A stretch of 64,000 bases of DNA from Hirsutella rhossiliensis (Eukaryota; Ascomycota; Sordariomycetes; Hypocreales; Ophiocordycipitaceae): assembly GCF_020360975.1 (NCBI RefSeq), contig NW_025408667.1, positions 3,844,001 through 3,908,000 of the forward strand, read 5' to 3'. Under the pieces are notes generated by a model, which saw only the letters and a list, made by a program, of their open reading frames with translations, had not been told where the DNA came from and ran no database searches. Positions 10,103 to 22,600 of this stretch are shown here, piece by piece (the first letter of the stretch is position 1; every line of letters begins with the position of its first letter). Made by a program: the position numbers and the translations under genes.

Positions 10103-13100
10103 GTAGTTCCTAGGTATTTTCCTCTAGTCCGTATCCCTTCTACTTAATAAGGTATTCTTATTGCTAACCTTATTTTCTTATGTCTAGTATTTATTCTACT
10201 TCGTATTCTTAATCGTCGTCGACTTCGATTTTTTCCTATAGTTTAGCGTTTCGTGGCGCTAGTTCTAATAATAAGATATGAAATATCGGGTATATCCGCA
10301 TTATTGTTAGTAGCGAAAGTTCGTAGTTGACTTTTAAAATAGTTTCCTTGACCTTAAACGGTCTAAGTTTCTTAAAATCTAATTTATTGCTTAGTCGTTT
10401 TATTTTAATATTTCGTCGTACGAGGTAGACTATATCTCCCTCTCGAAAGATTGGTCCCTGTAATCTTTTCCGATTATAGTGAGTGGACATTCGTTCTTTA
10501 ACGAATTAAAGCTCTTATTGCATTTCTTTATGCAATTTTCGTAGCTGATCTGCTTGCAGTATCGCTCGTTCCGCTTATGGTCCTTGTCGAGTAACCTTAA
10601 ATGCTTTAGGGTTATATCCGTAATTAGCGTATGCTGGTGAGAGCTTAGTTGTTTCCGTGACTGAGCTATTGTAAGCTAGTTGCGCTATTAGTAGCTATTT
10701 AACCTAATCGTTTTGTTTATAGCTAATATAGCATCGTAAATATTGTTTAAGCGTTTGGTTGAGTCGTTCTGTTTGTCTATCTATTTATAGGTAATAAGCT
10801 ATGCTAAGCTTATGTTTCGTCCCTAATTGTGCTATAAGAGCTTGCTAAAACTTAGCTATAAATGTGCTTCCTCTATTAGAGATAATCTCGTTCGGTAGTC
10901 CGTGATTGCTAATAATTGTTCGTAGGAACATATATACTAGCTCTTCTGCATTGCTTGCTTCTTTATATAGTAAAAAATACCTGTACTTCGTTAGTCTATC
11001 GGTAATGACGAATATGCTGTCGTACTTAATATTGGTCATAGGTTCTTTCGATAGTAGTAGCTTTATAATATAGTCGAAAGCTATCGAATCCTATAGTTTC
11101 TCTAGTACTAGTAGCGGTTGCAATTCTCCGTATGGTTTATGTCGTTTAGCTTTGCTTTATGCGCAAAGTTCGCATTCTTTGATAACTTATCGTACTGCTT
11201 CCTTAAGCTATAGGAAGTTATATTGTCGTTTAATCCGTTCTATTGTTCTTCGGATTCCTTAGTGTCTATATATTAGATGTTCGTGTATATCTTATATGAC
11301 TTTGTCTCGTAATTCTAGTAGTATTTAGATTTTGTTTTTATATATTAGAACTTCTAAATGTTCTATATCGCATCCGTTTAGTGCTTCGTGTTCTTTTATC
11401 TATTTTAGGATCTTCTAGTATATCGAGTTATCGGGTTATACTTTAAATATTGTATTTAGCTATCGTTGTTAGTAGTTCCCGTTTTCGTTGATTTCTAGGA
11501 GCTATCCTTTCGCTATAGGTGCCCCTATATCGTAGTCACTTCGTCGACTAAGGGCATTAGCTCGACCGTTTTCTATTCCTTTTCTATAGATTATTTCGTA
11601 GTTGAATTCTAATAAATATTCGGCCTATCGGATCTATCGTCCGTTTAACTATTGCGTCGTTGCAAAATATAAGATGTTCTTGTGATCTATATAGACCTTA
11701 ACTTTATATTTACTTCCGAGAAGGTAGTATCGAAATTCCTTAAAAGCTTAAATAATTGCGAGGAATTCTTTGTCGTAGATAGGGTAATTAAGTTCTACGC
11801 TATATAGCTTTTTCGAGTAGAATACAATTAATCGTAGTCTTCCTTTATCGTCTTTTTATCCGATTTATGCTCCTAGAGCAAAGTCTAATATATTAGTTTC
11901 GAGTTCGATTTATCGTTCTAGATCGAAGGTAGTTAAGACTAGTTCTTACGTAATCGTAGTTTTAATACATTCGAAAGCTTCGTTAGCTTTGTCGTCCTAT
12001 ATAAATTCTTTTTCCTTCTTCGTTAAGTCGTATAGTAGTGCTGTAATTTTTCCGAAATCTTTAATAAATCGTCGGTAGTAATTTGCAAATCCTAGGAAAC
12101 TTTATACGTCCTTAACGTTCTTTAGCGTTGGCTATTCTTTGACTAAGTTAATCTTATCTTATTATATACGTATCTCTCCTAGTAAGATCGTATGTCCGAG
12201 GAAGTCTACTTCCTATATATAGAACTTGCTTTTCTCTAGTTTAACTAGTAACTTCGCATTCTAAAGTACGCGGAGTACCTTATAGACGTGTTCCTTATGT
12301 TCTTCTAGGGTATCCGAGAAGATTAGGATATTATCTAGATATACTACTATAAAGATATCTAAGTATTCGCGTAGGATATTGTTAATTATCCGTTAGAAGG
12401 TAGCTGGTGCATTTATGAGTCTAAATAGCATTACTAGATATTCGAACAGTCCGAATTTCGTTCTAAAGGCTGTTATCCATTCGTGTCCCTTTTTTATGCG
12501 TATTAAGTTATAGGCGCCTTTAAGGTCGAGGGCTATAAACTATTTTTTGCCGTGTAGTCGATCTCGTAGTTCCGATATAAGCGGTAATAGTGTTCGGTCC
12601 TTTATTATAATATCGTTTAGGCGTCTATAGTCGATAACTAGTCGTAGCTTGCCGTTTTTCTTTAGAATAAACATAACTAGATAGCCTACTTCGGATGTTG
12701 ATGTTCGTATATATCCTTTTCGTAGATTCTCGTCGAGGTAGTCGCGTAGCGTTTGCAGTTACTTTTCGTTTAGGTTATAGATTTTATAGAACGTCGGCGT
12801 TATTCTATCCTTAAGACAAATTTCGTGGTCCTATTAGCTGTGTTCGGGTAACCCTGTCTCGAGTTCTTCTTTAAAGAGTTTATCGTATTTCCGGTATTCC
12901 TAGGGGATGTTCTTTATTCTATCTTATAGGCTTTATTCTTTCTCTTAAGAGCTAGTTTCTCTTAACTCGAGCTCTTTATTGATTTATTTAAGGTCTTTCC
13001 TTAGAGTGGCAATAACTCTTCGGATCTTCGTATTATATCCTTTGTTCTATTTATATCGGATGCTAGGTTATATAGCCGTGTTGGTTAGTACGTAGGTCTT

Positions 13101-16100
13101 GTTAGTCGATTTTATTATGTCCGCCGGTTCGGTTGCTGTTTTCGTCCGTATCGCTAAAGCCCGTAATGATTTGCTTGAACGGTTATCCCTTTTATCCTAT
13201 TTAGTAGCTAAATTATCGCAAAATTTTGCTTTCTCCTAAATCTACTAGTCCTAGAAACTTACGTCTTCGTCCTAACGTAGCTAGCTAGTTTTCCAGTTAA
13301 TTAGTAGGTTGCTCTCCTATAGCTATAGAAGCCCTAATATAAGGTCGTGTTCTCTAATGTCTATGATGTCGAAGTTAACTCGTTCGTCGTGGCCCTGGAT
13401 ATTAATATCGAGGTAATTAATCTCTATATTAATGATTCCGTTGTTATAGTTAAAGGCCTCTCCTTCGATATTCGTGAGTTTATATAGATCTGTCTTATGT
13501 CTCTATATAAGTCGGTAACGATTAACGACTCTAGGTAAAACGTAGTTGCCTATCGCGCCGCAGTCTAAAAGTATACGTGCGTAATATCCCGCGATTTAGA
13601 TATCTAATACTATTTAGTCGCTATAGCTTGCCGTTGCTATATATAGGGTCCTTAGATCTTATCGTGTCGTGCCAGTCTATAGCCCTTTTATAGATAGCGT
13701 ACCTCGTTTTTTGCCTAGTCCTTATTCGTTTTATTTAGGTATTCTTCTTCGATTTATTATTAATATCGTTTCTTTATGTTTTTATCGCGTGGTGTCGTAT
13801 CGGGGCTTAAGAGACTGATTTCTTATAGCTAATCGAAGATTTCTTATTTCTTAACGCTATGTCGTTTGCATTGTGCTGCTTTATAGTTAATTGCGTACTA
13901 TGCTTCGCAATTCTATTCGTTTTCGTACCAAAGGTCGAGTTTTCGTTTAGCGTCTTTCCGTTTTTTACGTAGTATTTCTATATCGATTCTTCCTTAGTCG
14001 AATGCGTCTTATAGCCTTCGTACGTGCTGCTAATAATCTTTTAGTGCACCGTTATGTCGTTTATGCTATGCTCGTGCTTTTTCGTGTTTATAAATTCTAT
14101 AGTTCGGGTATACGTATTCGTTGTAATTTTCTTTATCGCATTTAACTCGTTGCGTGAGTCTTTAGAAGATTAAGGGTTCGGATGTCTTAGAGCGAGTAGC
14201 GTTGTGCTATTCCTCTATTTTAGCGTGTCTATGGATTTTGCATATCTCCGAAAGATATCTCGTTAATAAACCGTAATTATCGCGGCATTCGAGTAGCGTG
14301 CTATAATCGGGTTCTAATAACATAACTTAGTCGTTCGGGTAGCGTTAATCGATTTTCCAGTAGTCTAGTTCTATGCTTAGGTAGGGTTTCGAAAGTACTT
14401 ATCCTTTAAACCTAACCGGGAAGGCGTCGTGTCGTGCCTTTATCTAGAAGTATATTATATAATCTAGGTAGACGCATAATATCTATGAAATATGCTTATA
14501 GTACTTATAAGTAAGTAGTGTTTATAGATCGTCTCCAAATTCTCCTCGTAGTTGCCATCCTCGTTATAGAGCTATAAAGGTGTCGACTGCGGCGATAGCT
14601 ATAGTATAGTCTCCTCCGCGTAGTGCCGGTTAATATCGAATTAATATAGCTTATTAGTTTTCCGTGAGAATTTAAGGTGTTTATTAGGTTCTAATTTTAA
14701 GTATTTCTTCGAATTCTTCGAAGTATAGAGCGTGTTCTCCAATCGTGGCATTTTCCCTTAGTAGCGAGGGTAGTGGTACGAGTTCGTTCTCGTCTTCCGT
14801 TTCTCCGGGTGTTTCTTATTCTTTAGAGCTTATATCGTCGACACTTCGTTGTTCCTCCTCGGGTTATTGTCTGAGTTTCGTAAGCATAAGGGCTACGTCC
14901 GTGTCTTCTTTATTATATTGTTTATAGACTGCCCGTCGTTGTTGTCGATTTTTGTTTCGTATGTCTTCCTAGAATCGTTTGCCGTTCCTCCTGATCTAGT
15001 CTTAGGAGACTCCTTTAGGATAGGGGTGTTCCGGTTCTGCGAATTTAACTTATCTCTATGTTTTAGGATCCCTTCGTTGCATTATTGCAAGGGTCTTCTT
15101 TAGTGGCTTTAGGAACCATCTAGTACCGTTTTTATCGCTTAAGTATACCGTGTATTCGTCGTCGTAGCATATAGTCTAACTAAGGAGTTTATGCTTTAGT
15201 TCCTATCTATTAGTAGCGTTTAGGTGTTTCTTACCTTCTAGGGCTGGTGCCTAGTGGGTTTTCTTCTCCTTGCGAGGTTGTCTACATTCTTTAGAGTAAT
15301 GTCTAAGTTTCCCGTAGTTAAAACACTTTCCTTTGCTTTTCTATGTTGCATCTAGATCTATCCTGCCTAGGTTAGTTATATAGGCGTAGGCAATAGGAGT
15401 TTCGCGCTTCTTCTTATAGTTAGCGCGTCGGCTAAAGTTGTTTCCGTAGGAAGGGTTCTAGTTTCCTCTTCCTTATTTCTTTTCTTAGCGTCGCGTATAC
15501 TATCTATCTTCGATTCGTACTGCTATAGCAATATAGTCCGAGAGGTTATTAGGTCGATTTTCCTTATAGAGCTCGTCCTTAACTTCTTCTTTAAGCCCGT
15601 CGTAGAATCGTAACATAAGGGGTTCGTCGTCCTAATTAAGCTTTGAGGTAACTTAACGGAACTTCGCAGCATAATCCGATGCTAAGATCTTTTGTCGGAG
15701 TTCTCGAAGTTTTTGTTCGGCTTCTCGTTCCTCGTCGGTTATTCCGAATACCTTCGTAATAGCTTCTTCGAATCCTTAGAAACTGGCAAAGACTTCGTCT
15801 ATTTCGTTGTCTCGTCGCGCTGGTTGGTTGTCGAGAAAGTCCCTTATAATAGGTCTAAACTAGGCGAGTGCCGTTCTAGATAAATAATTTCCTGCGTAGA
15901 GTACCTTTTCGACTAGGTCCGAGAGTTTAGTAGGGTAAAACCGGTAGTAGGCTTTAAGTTAGGTGAGAAAGTCTCGAAGCGTGCCGTGAGTACCGTCGAA
16001 TAGTCCTGGCTGTTTTGGTTTAACTGCTTCTCCGAGGTCCCTAACTTATCCGTTGCCTCCTCCGTTCCTAAGTGACTGTACCTTATATCGAAGGGTGATA

Positions 16101-16129
16101 ATCTCGCGCATTATATCCTAAGGCGACAT
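10100..16129 (-). pseudogene. gag-pol of gypsy element G1 (RIP-inactivated)
   Basis: Reading leftward from the ATG at 16129: a retrotransposon gag domain with an LKAYYRFYP block; a CCHC zinc knuckle at 15288-15328 (CFNYGKLRHYSKEC, second Cys now Tyr); an aspartic protease with LLDCGA near 13555-13575; reverse transcriptase (about 12820-12200) whose YLDN near 12320-12345 has Asn in place of the second catalytic Asp; RNase H (about 12000-11560); integrase (open fragments 10845-11039 and 10236-10490); and a chromodomain (about 10215-10105: EYEVE..LDIRK and KGYGLEENT, several Trp/Gln codons now stops). Together these make a Ty3/gypsy chromovirus polyprotein. Most damage is G to A at TpG on the coding strand, matching the one-sided RIP of this copy. 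The frame was followed by motif, so gag/pol boundaries are not fixed. Confidence 0.9.
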
Positions 16130-16232
16130 AGTGGCTCTAGAGTTAGTTAATCTAGCTTACTATGCAGGCATATTAATAGTTACGATATTGCTTAGAGTAA
16201 CGCGGTATTGCACTAAATAAGAGCTTTTAACG

Positions 16233-16681
16233 TATAACGACCGGTGTTATTCTTAAGGGATAAACCTATCGAGGGGTTTATATTAGCAGATATAATAGGG
16301 CGTGGTCTAAGCAATAATAAGTATATCACGTTAGTAATAAGTCGGAGGTCGTAGACCGTAGACTATAACCAGGTAATTAGAATTAGAGATAAATCGTAAT
16401 AAAGATCTATATTAAAAGCTAGAGAGCTATCTGTCTAAAGAAGTGAAAGTAGGTGGCTATATATACCCGTAGAGACTGTCCTTAGATTATAGGCCTGGCT
16501 ATGATCCCTAACGTTGGATCGTATAGAGCGTAGTGATCTCGTTAATCCTAGATCACTTGGATCTCTGCGATCCCCTCGATCCTATATCTATTAGATGGTC
16601 GTGCCGACCATTTATCCGTTAGACCGTGTCACGTGCTTAACGCGGTCGACCGTCAGCGGCCCAGTGGCCGTGGTCGTAATA
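16233..16681 (-). repeat. 5' LTR of G1
   Basis: 449 bp, the upstream LTR for the minus-strand transcript. Its outer end reads TA instead of TG/CA through RIP. It is followed by GGACG (16682-16686), the right TSD. Confidence 0.92.
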
Positions 16682-19093
16682 GGACGCTATTTAAACCCGC
16701 TACTTTCTAGCTTACTATCTTACTTAGCGCCCTTATAATATCGGCTAGCTAGATTTATTAGTTAACTATAAAGGTCGCCTTAGCTATAAGCTAAGGTAGC
16801 CCTTAGGTTATACTAGCCTTTAGTAATAAGAACTTAGCGGCTAGTAGCTAGGCCTTTTTTTTAAAGGTTTCTATTAATTAGTCTTTACCTTCCTTAACTA
16901 GTAGTAAGATATAAGTTAGTTCCGGTAGTAGCTTATTATAGAGTCTTACTTACCTCTCTACGTTCTAGAGCTTAGTATTATCGGCGCTAAATTCCTTTAG
17001 GAACTCGCGCTAGTAAGCCCTCCTCGCCTCGCGGATAGTTTACTTTTAAGCTATAGACGCCTTATATAGGTCTTCCTAGTTCGCTTTATTCTTTTCCTAC
17101 TTATACTTCCTTCTCGCTTTCTTAGCTTTTCTTATTGCCCTCCTTACTTCTAAGGTAAACTATACGTTGCCCTTAAGTAATACTCGCCCTTAGCGTAGAA
17201 CTATAGCTATCGCGATCTACGCTAAAGTAGCGAAGATATAGTTTAGGTCCTTATCGATATCCTTAAGCGTTTAAAGTATTAGCTAGTATAGTCCTAGCTA
17301 AGATATAGTCTTAGCTTTAACTAGCTTTACTTTTACTTCTTTTTACCTTAAGGCTAGTTTAGGTACCTAGGCCTAGGTATTAACCTATAGTATAATAGTT
17401 TAAGGGATATAGTTTAACCTAGTTAAGTTTAGGTCGGGCCTAGTATATTATATTTTAGTCTTTAGTATTACCTAAGCTAGGTTAATAGTACTATCCTTTT
17501 AACTATAGAAAAATCTTATATACTCCTTTCTTAAAGTAGCGAGTTTAAGTTATAGTCTTATTACTTCTTATATAAGTTATATCGTACTATCTAAGGTTTT
17601 ATTATATCTATCCTAGAGTAGGTAATAGATATTAAAGTCCCTTACTATTACTATAAGGTACTTTAGTTTAATTACGCTTAGGTTATATAGCGCTCTTACC
17701 CTCGCGGCCCTTAGTAGTAAGTAAATCGCTTATAGTTTAGTACTATCCCTAAAAATTACCTCGCTTTAGTTTAGTCTAGACTAGGGCAACTAAGTCCCTA
17801 GCCTAAGCCTTTTATATACGTATAGCGCGTACTTCCCCTCCCTATAGACTAGGCTATAAAGCGCCGCTCTAAGAGGGGGGGGCCGCTTCTTAGTATAGCT
17901 TTTACTTCCTATAGTACTATTAGGTTAAAGCTAGCCCGGTAGTAAAGCGCTAACTAAGCTAGCTTATATCTCTTTTATATATTCTAGAATAATACTTTTA
18001 GTTATATATAGGTAGGGTTAAAGTAAAAGGGGTCGTCTATATAAGGAGGGAGGCGCTTTATCTCCTAGCGCTTCTCTATTTACTATACTTATAAATATCG
18101 TTTATACTTAGTTCGGCCTCCCTAGCCTTACTAGCCGGTAGGTGTCTCGAGCTCGACCTGTTATCTTAGCGCGGTCTACTTAGTCCCCGCTTCTAAACCG
18201 CGGTCGATTTAAGAACGCCCTAGGTTTCGATAGTAAGGAATACCTATTACTTAGTATACGTTTAGGTATTTACGGACTATTAAGGTTAATATAAGTAGTT
18301 TTCCCTTACCTTTTCCTAGGCTTTATTTGCTATAAGGTAGGTCTAGGTCTATAATAGGTAGTCCCCTTAGTATAAGATATAGTTATAAGGGATTTTACCC
18401 TTCTTAGCCCTATATTCGTCCTCGCCTTTATTATATACCGTGCTCCTATATTAGCTATAAAGTTATATCGATATATATCGCTTAGTAATATAGCTATATC
18501 TATAGTAGTTATAGTACCTTTATAGTTAGACTAACTTATCGTAAGGTTTATATTAAAAGATCTATACTTTAAGGACTAGGCCTAGGTTATAGAGCCTATT
18601 AGCCTCCTTTAAGCTACCGACCTTAATAAGTATAGTTATTACTATCGATATCTTAAATCGGGGGTATAGCGCCTAAGCTTAAAAGACCTTAACTTTATTT
18701 ACCTTTATAATCTTATAGAGTAATTGCTCCCTATTTATTATTGCTACCTTTAAGGGGACGTTCTTAGCGACTACTATATATACGCGGTAGGAGATTATAG
18801 CCTTAGTCTAAATATAGCCTTAACCTAGCCTTAGTCCCTTTAATAGGCTCTCGCCGCGGTATTAAATATAACCGTAATATCTTTACTTTAAAGGCGCCTC
18901 GCCGCTATAGCGCTTATAGCTTTTAGGGCTATATTTACCGCCTTTACTATATCCTTTAGTTCGCGGCTTAGGATTTTAGGCGGTGCCTTAGTAAGGACTA
19001 CGATAATCTCGCGTTTATAGCGTAGTAGGACCTATTTTACTATAGCTTCGTATTAGGTTAGTCCCTTAGTCTTAGCTACGACCGCGGCCTAGG

Positions 19094-19567
19094 TATTACG
19101 ACTACGGTTAGCGGGCTATAAGAGAGCTAGCTATATTTATATAATAAAGCGGCTCGGAATAATAGTTAGGACGAGAAGTTACTTAGGCTTAGCTTACCTA
19201 GAGCGTATATAAGCTAAGTAAGCCTTATATAAATAGATTACTACTTAGGAGCATAGCTTATAAGTAAGCTATAGTAAGCTACGAAGGGGATTATAGCTAG
19301 GAGTATAATCTAAGGATAGTCTCTATAGGTATATATAGCTACCTACTTTTACTCCTTTAAATAAATAGCTTAATAGCTTTTAATATATTATAGATCTTTA
19401 TTATAATTCTATCTTTAATTTTAATTACCTAGTTATAGTCTATAGTCTATAACCTCCGACTTATTACTAACGTAATATACTTATTATTACTTAACTACGC
19501 TTTATTATATCTATTAATATAAACCCCTCGATAGGTTTATCCCTTAAGAATAATACCGGTTATTATA
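19094..19567 (+). repeat. 5' LTR of G2
   Basis: About 474 bp, beginning TATTACGACTACGG and ending CCGGTTATTATA. The first 200 bp contain a palindromic stretch built around GGCTTAGCTTAC and its complement (about 19180-19230), absent from the G1/G3 LTRs. Confidence 0.88.
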
Positions 19568-19674
19568 CGTTAAAAGCTCTTATTTAGTATAATACCGCGT
19601 TACTTTAAGTAATATCGTAACTATTAATATACCTATATAGTAAGCTAGATTAACTAACTTTAGAGCTACTATAT

Positions 19675-22600
19675 CGCCTTAGGATATAATACGTAAGATT
19701 ATTACCCTTTAATATAAGGTATAGTTACTTAGGAATAAAGAAGGTAATAGATAAGTTAAGGACCTTAGAGAAGTAATTAAACTAAAAAAGCTAAGACTAT
19801 TCGATAGTACTTATAGTACGCTTTAAGACTTTCTTACTTAACTTAAGGCCTATTACTAGTTTTACCCTACTAAACTCTTAGACCTAGTTAAAAAGGTATT
19901 CTATAAAGGAAATTATTTATCTAAAATAGTACTTACTTAGTTTAGACCTATTATAAGGGACTTTCTTAATAACTAACTAGCGCGATAAGATAATAAGATA
20001 GATAAAGTCTTTACTAGTTTCTAAGGATTTAAAGAAGCTATTACGAAGGTATTTAGAATAACTAACGAGGAATAAGAAGCTAAATAAAAACTTTAAGAAC
20101 TTTAATAAAGGATCTTAGTATCGGATTATACTACGAAGTTCCGTTAAGTTACCTTAAAGCTTAATTAGGACAACGAACCTCTTATATTACGATTCTACGA
20201 TAAGCTTAAAGAAAAAGTTAAGGACGAGCTTTATAAGGAAAATCGACTTAATAACCTCTTAAACTATATTGCTATAGTAGTATAAATCGACGATAGATAG
20301 TACGCGTAACGCTAAGAAAAGAAGTAAGGAAGAGGAAACTAAAACCCTTTTTATAGGAATAACTTTAACTAATACGCTAACTATAAAAAGAAGCGCGAAA
20401 CTCTTATTGCCTACGCCTATATAACTAACCTAAGTAAGATAGATCTAGATATAATATAAAAAAGTAAAGGAAAGTATTTTAATTATAAGAAACTTAGATA
20501 TTACTTTAAGGAATATAGATAACCTTATAAGGAAAAGAAAACCTATTAGGCACTAGCCCTAAAAGGTAAGAAATACTTAAACGCTATTAATAGATAGGAA
20601 CTAAAGTATAAACTCCTTAGTTAAACTATATATTATAATAATAAATATATAGTATACTTAAGCGATAAGAATAGTACTAGATAGTTCCTAAAGCTATTAA
20701 AGAAGACCCTTATAATAATATAATAAAGGGATCCTAAAATATAAAAATAAGTTAAATTCGTAGAACTAGAATACCTTTATCCTAAAAGAGTCTCTTAAGA
20801 CTAGATTAAGAAGAACGGTAAACGATTCTAAGAGGATATATAAAATAAAAATTAATAATAATAATAGGTAGTCTATAAGTAATATAATAAAGAAGATATA
20901 AATATAGCCCTTATACTTACGAAACTTAAATAATAACCTAAAGAGGAATAACGAAGTATCGATAATATAAGCTTTAAAGAATAAGAAATACCTAGAGAAA
21001 TAAAAGATAAGAATAAACTTATACTACTACCCTTACTATTAAGGGAAAATACTACGATTAGAGAACACGCTCTATACTTTAAAGAATTTAAAGAAATACT
21101 TAAAATTAAAACTTAATAAATACCTTAAATTCTTATAGAAAACTAATAAGCTATATTAATTTAATATTAACTAGTACTATATAAAGGAGACTATACTATA
21201 GCTATCGCTATAGTTAATATCTTTATAGCTTTATAATAAGAATAGTAACTATAAGGAGAATTTAAAGACGATCTATAAATACTACTTACTTATAAGTACT
21301 ATAAGTATATTTTATAGATATTATATATCTACCTAGATTATATAATATACTTTTAGATAAAGGTATAATATAACGCCTTCTTAGTTAAGTTCGAAGGATA
21401 AGTACTTTTAAAACCTTACCTAAGTATAGAACTAAACTACTAGAAAATCGATTAAACGCTACCTAAATAACTAAGTTATATTATTAAAACCTAATTATAG
21501 CACGCTACTTAAATACTATAATAATTATAGATTATTAATAAGATATCTTTTAGAAATATATAAAATCTATAAATATACTAAAATAGAGGAATAGTATAGC
21601 GCTACTCGCTTTAAGGTATTTAAACCCTTAATCTTTTAAAGACTTATATAATAAGTTAAATATAATAAAGAAGATTATAATAAATATATATACCTAAGCT
21701 ATAGAGTTTATAAATATAAAAAAGTATAAATATAGTATAAACGATATAATAGTATACTAAAAGATTATTAGTAATATATATAAAGGCTATAAGCTATATT
21801 TAACTAAGGAAGAATTAATATAGAAATACTATATAAAAAATAAAAAGACGCTAAATAAAAACTTAATCTTTAGTATGAAAATAAATAGAATTATAAAGTA
21901 TAGTACGTAATTAACTATAAAGTAGTATAATATAAACGATATAGCGTTAAGAAATAAGAAATCTTTAATTAGCTATAAGAAATTAGTCTCTTAAGCCCTA
22001 ATATAATACTATACGATAAAAATATAAAAAAACGGTATTAATAATAAATTAAAGAAGAATACTTAAATAAAACGAATAAGGACTAAGTAAAAAATAAGGT
22101 ATACTATCTATAAAAAGGCTATAGACTAGTATAATACGATAAAATCTAAGGACCCTATATATAGTAACGGTAAGCTATAGCGACTAAATAGTATTAGATA
22201 TTTAAATCGCGGGATATTATATACGTATACTTTTAAACTATAGCGTAATAGGTAATTACGTTTTACTTAAAGTCGTTAATCGTTATTAACTTATATAGAG
22301 ATATAAGAAAGATCTATATAAACTTATAAATATTAAAGGAGAGGCCTTTAACTATAATAATAGAATTATTAATATAGAGATTAATTACCTTAATATTAAT
22401 ATCTAGGGCTACGATAAATAAGTTAACTTTAATATTATAGATATTAGAGAATATAACCTTATATTAAGGCTTCTATAGCTATAGGAGAGCAACCTATTAA
22501 TTAACTAGAAAACTAGCTAGCTATATTAAAATAAAGATATAAGTTTCTAGGACTAGTAGATTTAAAAGAAAGTAAAATTTTATAATAATTTAGCTACTAA

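Larger units (their letters stand above)
8833..16681 (-). mobile_element. Ty3/gypsy chromovirus-type retrotransposon G1
   Basis: A full-length 7,849-bp element on the minus strand, inserted in non-LTR copy A with TSD GGACG (8828-8832, 16682-16686). Copy B shows the uninterrupted site near 44641. LTRs are 449 bp each. The order on the minus strand is gag, protease, reverse transcriptase, RNase H, integrase, chromodomain, followed by an extra gene on the plus strand and a polypurine tract (about 9286-9300) next to the 3' LTR. It is the least RIP-mutated element here: plus-strand TG is still common while CA is scarce, so C-to-T changes fell mainly on one strand. Multiple stops make it inactive. 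Confidence 0.93.

Noticed and set aside
14745..15103. Plus-strand open frames of 60-84 aa inside G1
   Set aside because: They are complements of the gag frame on the minus strand; low RIP there leaves chance open frames with no protein-like motifs.
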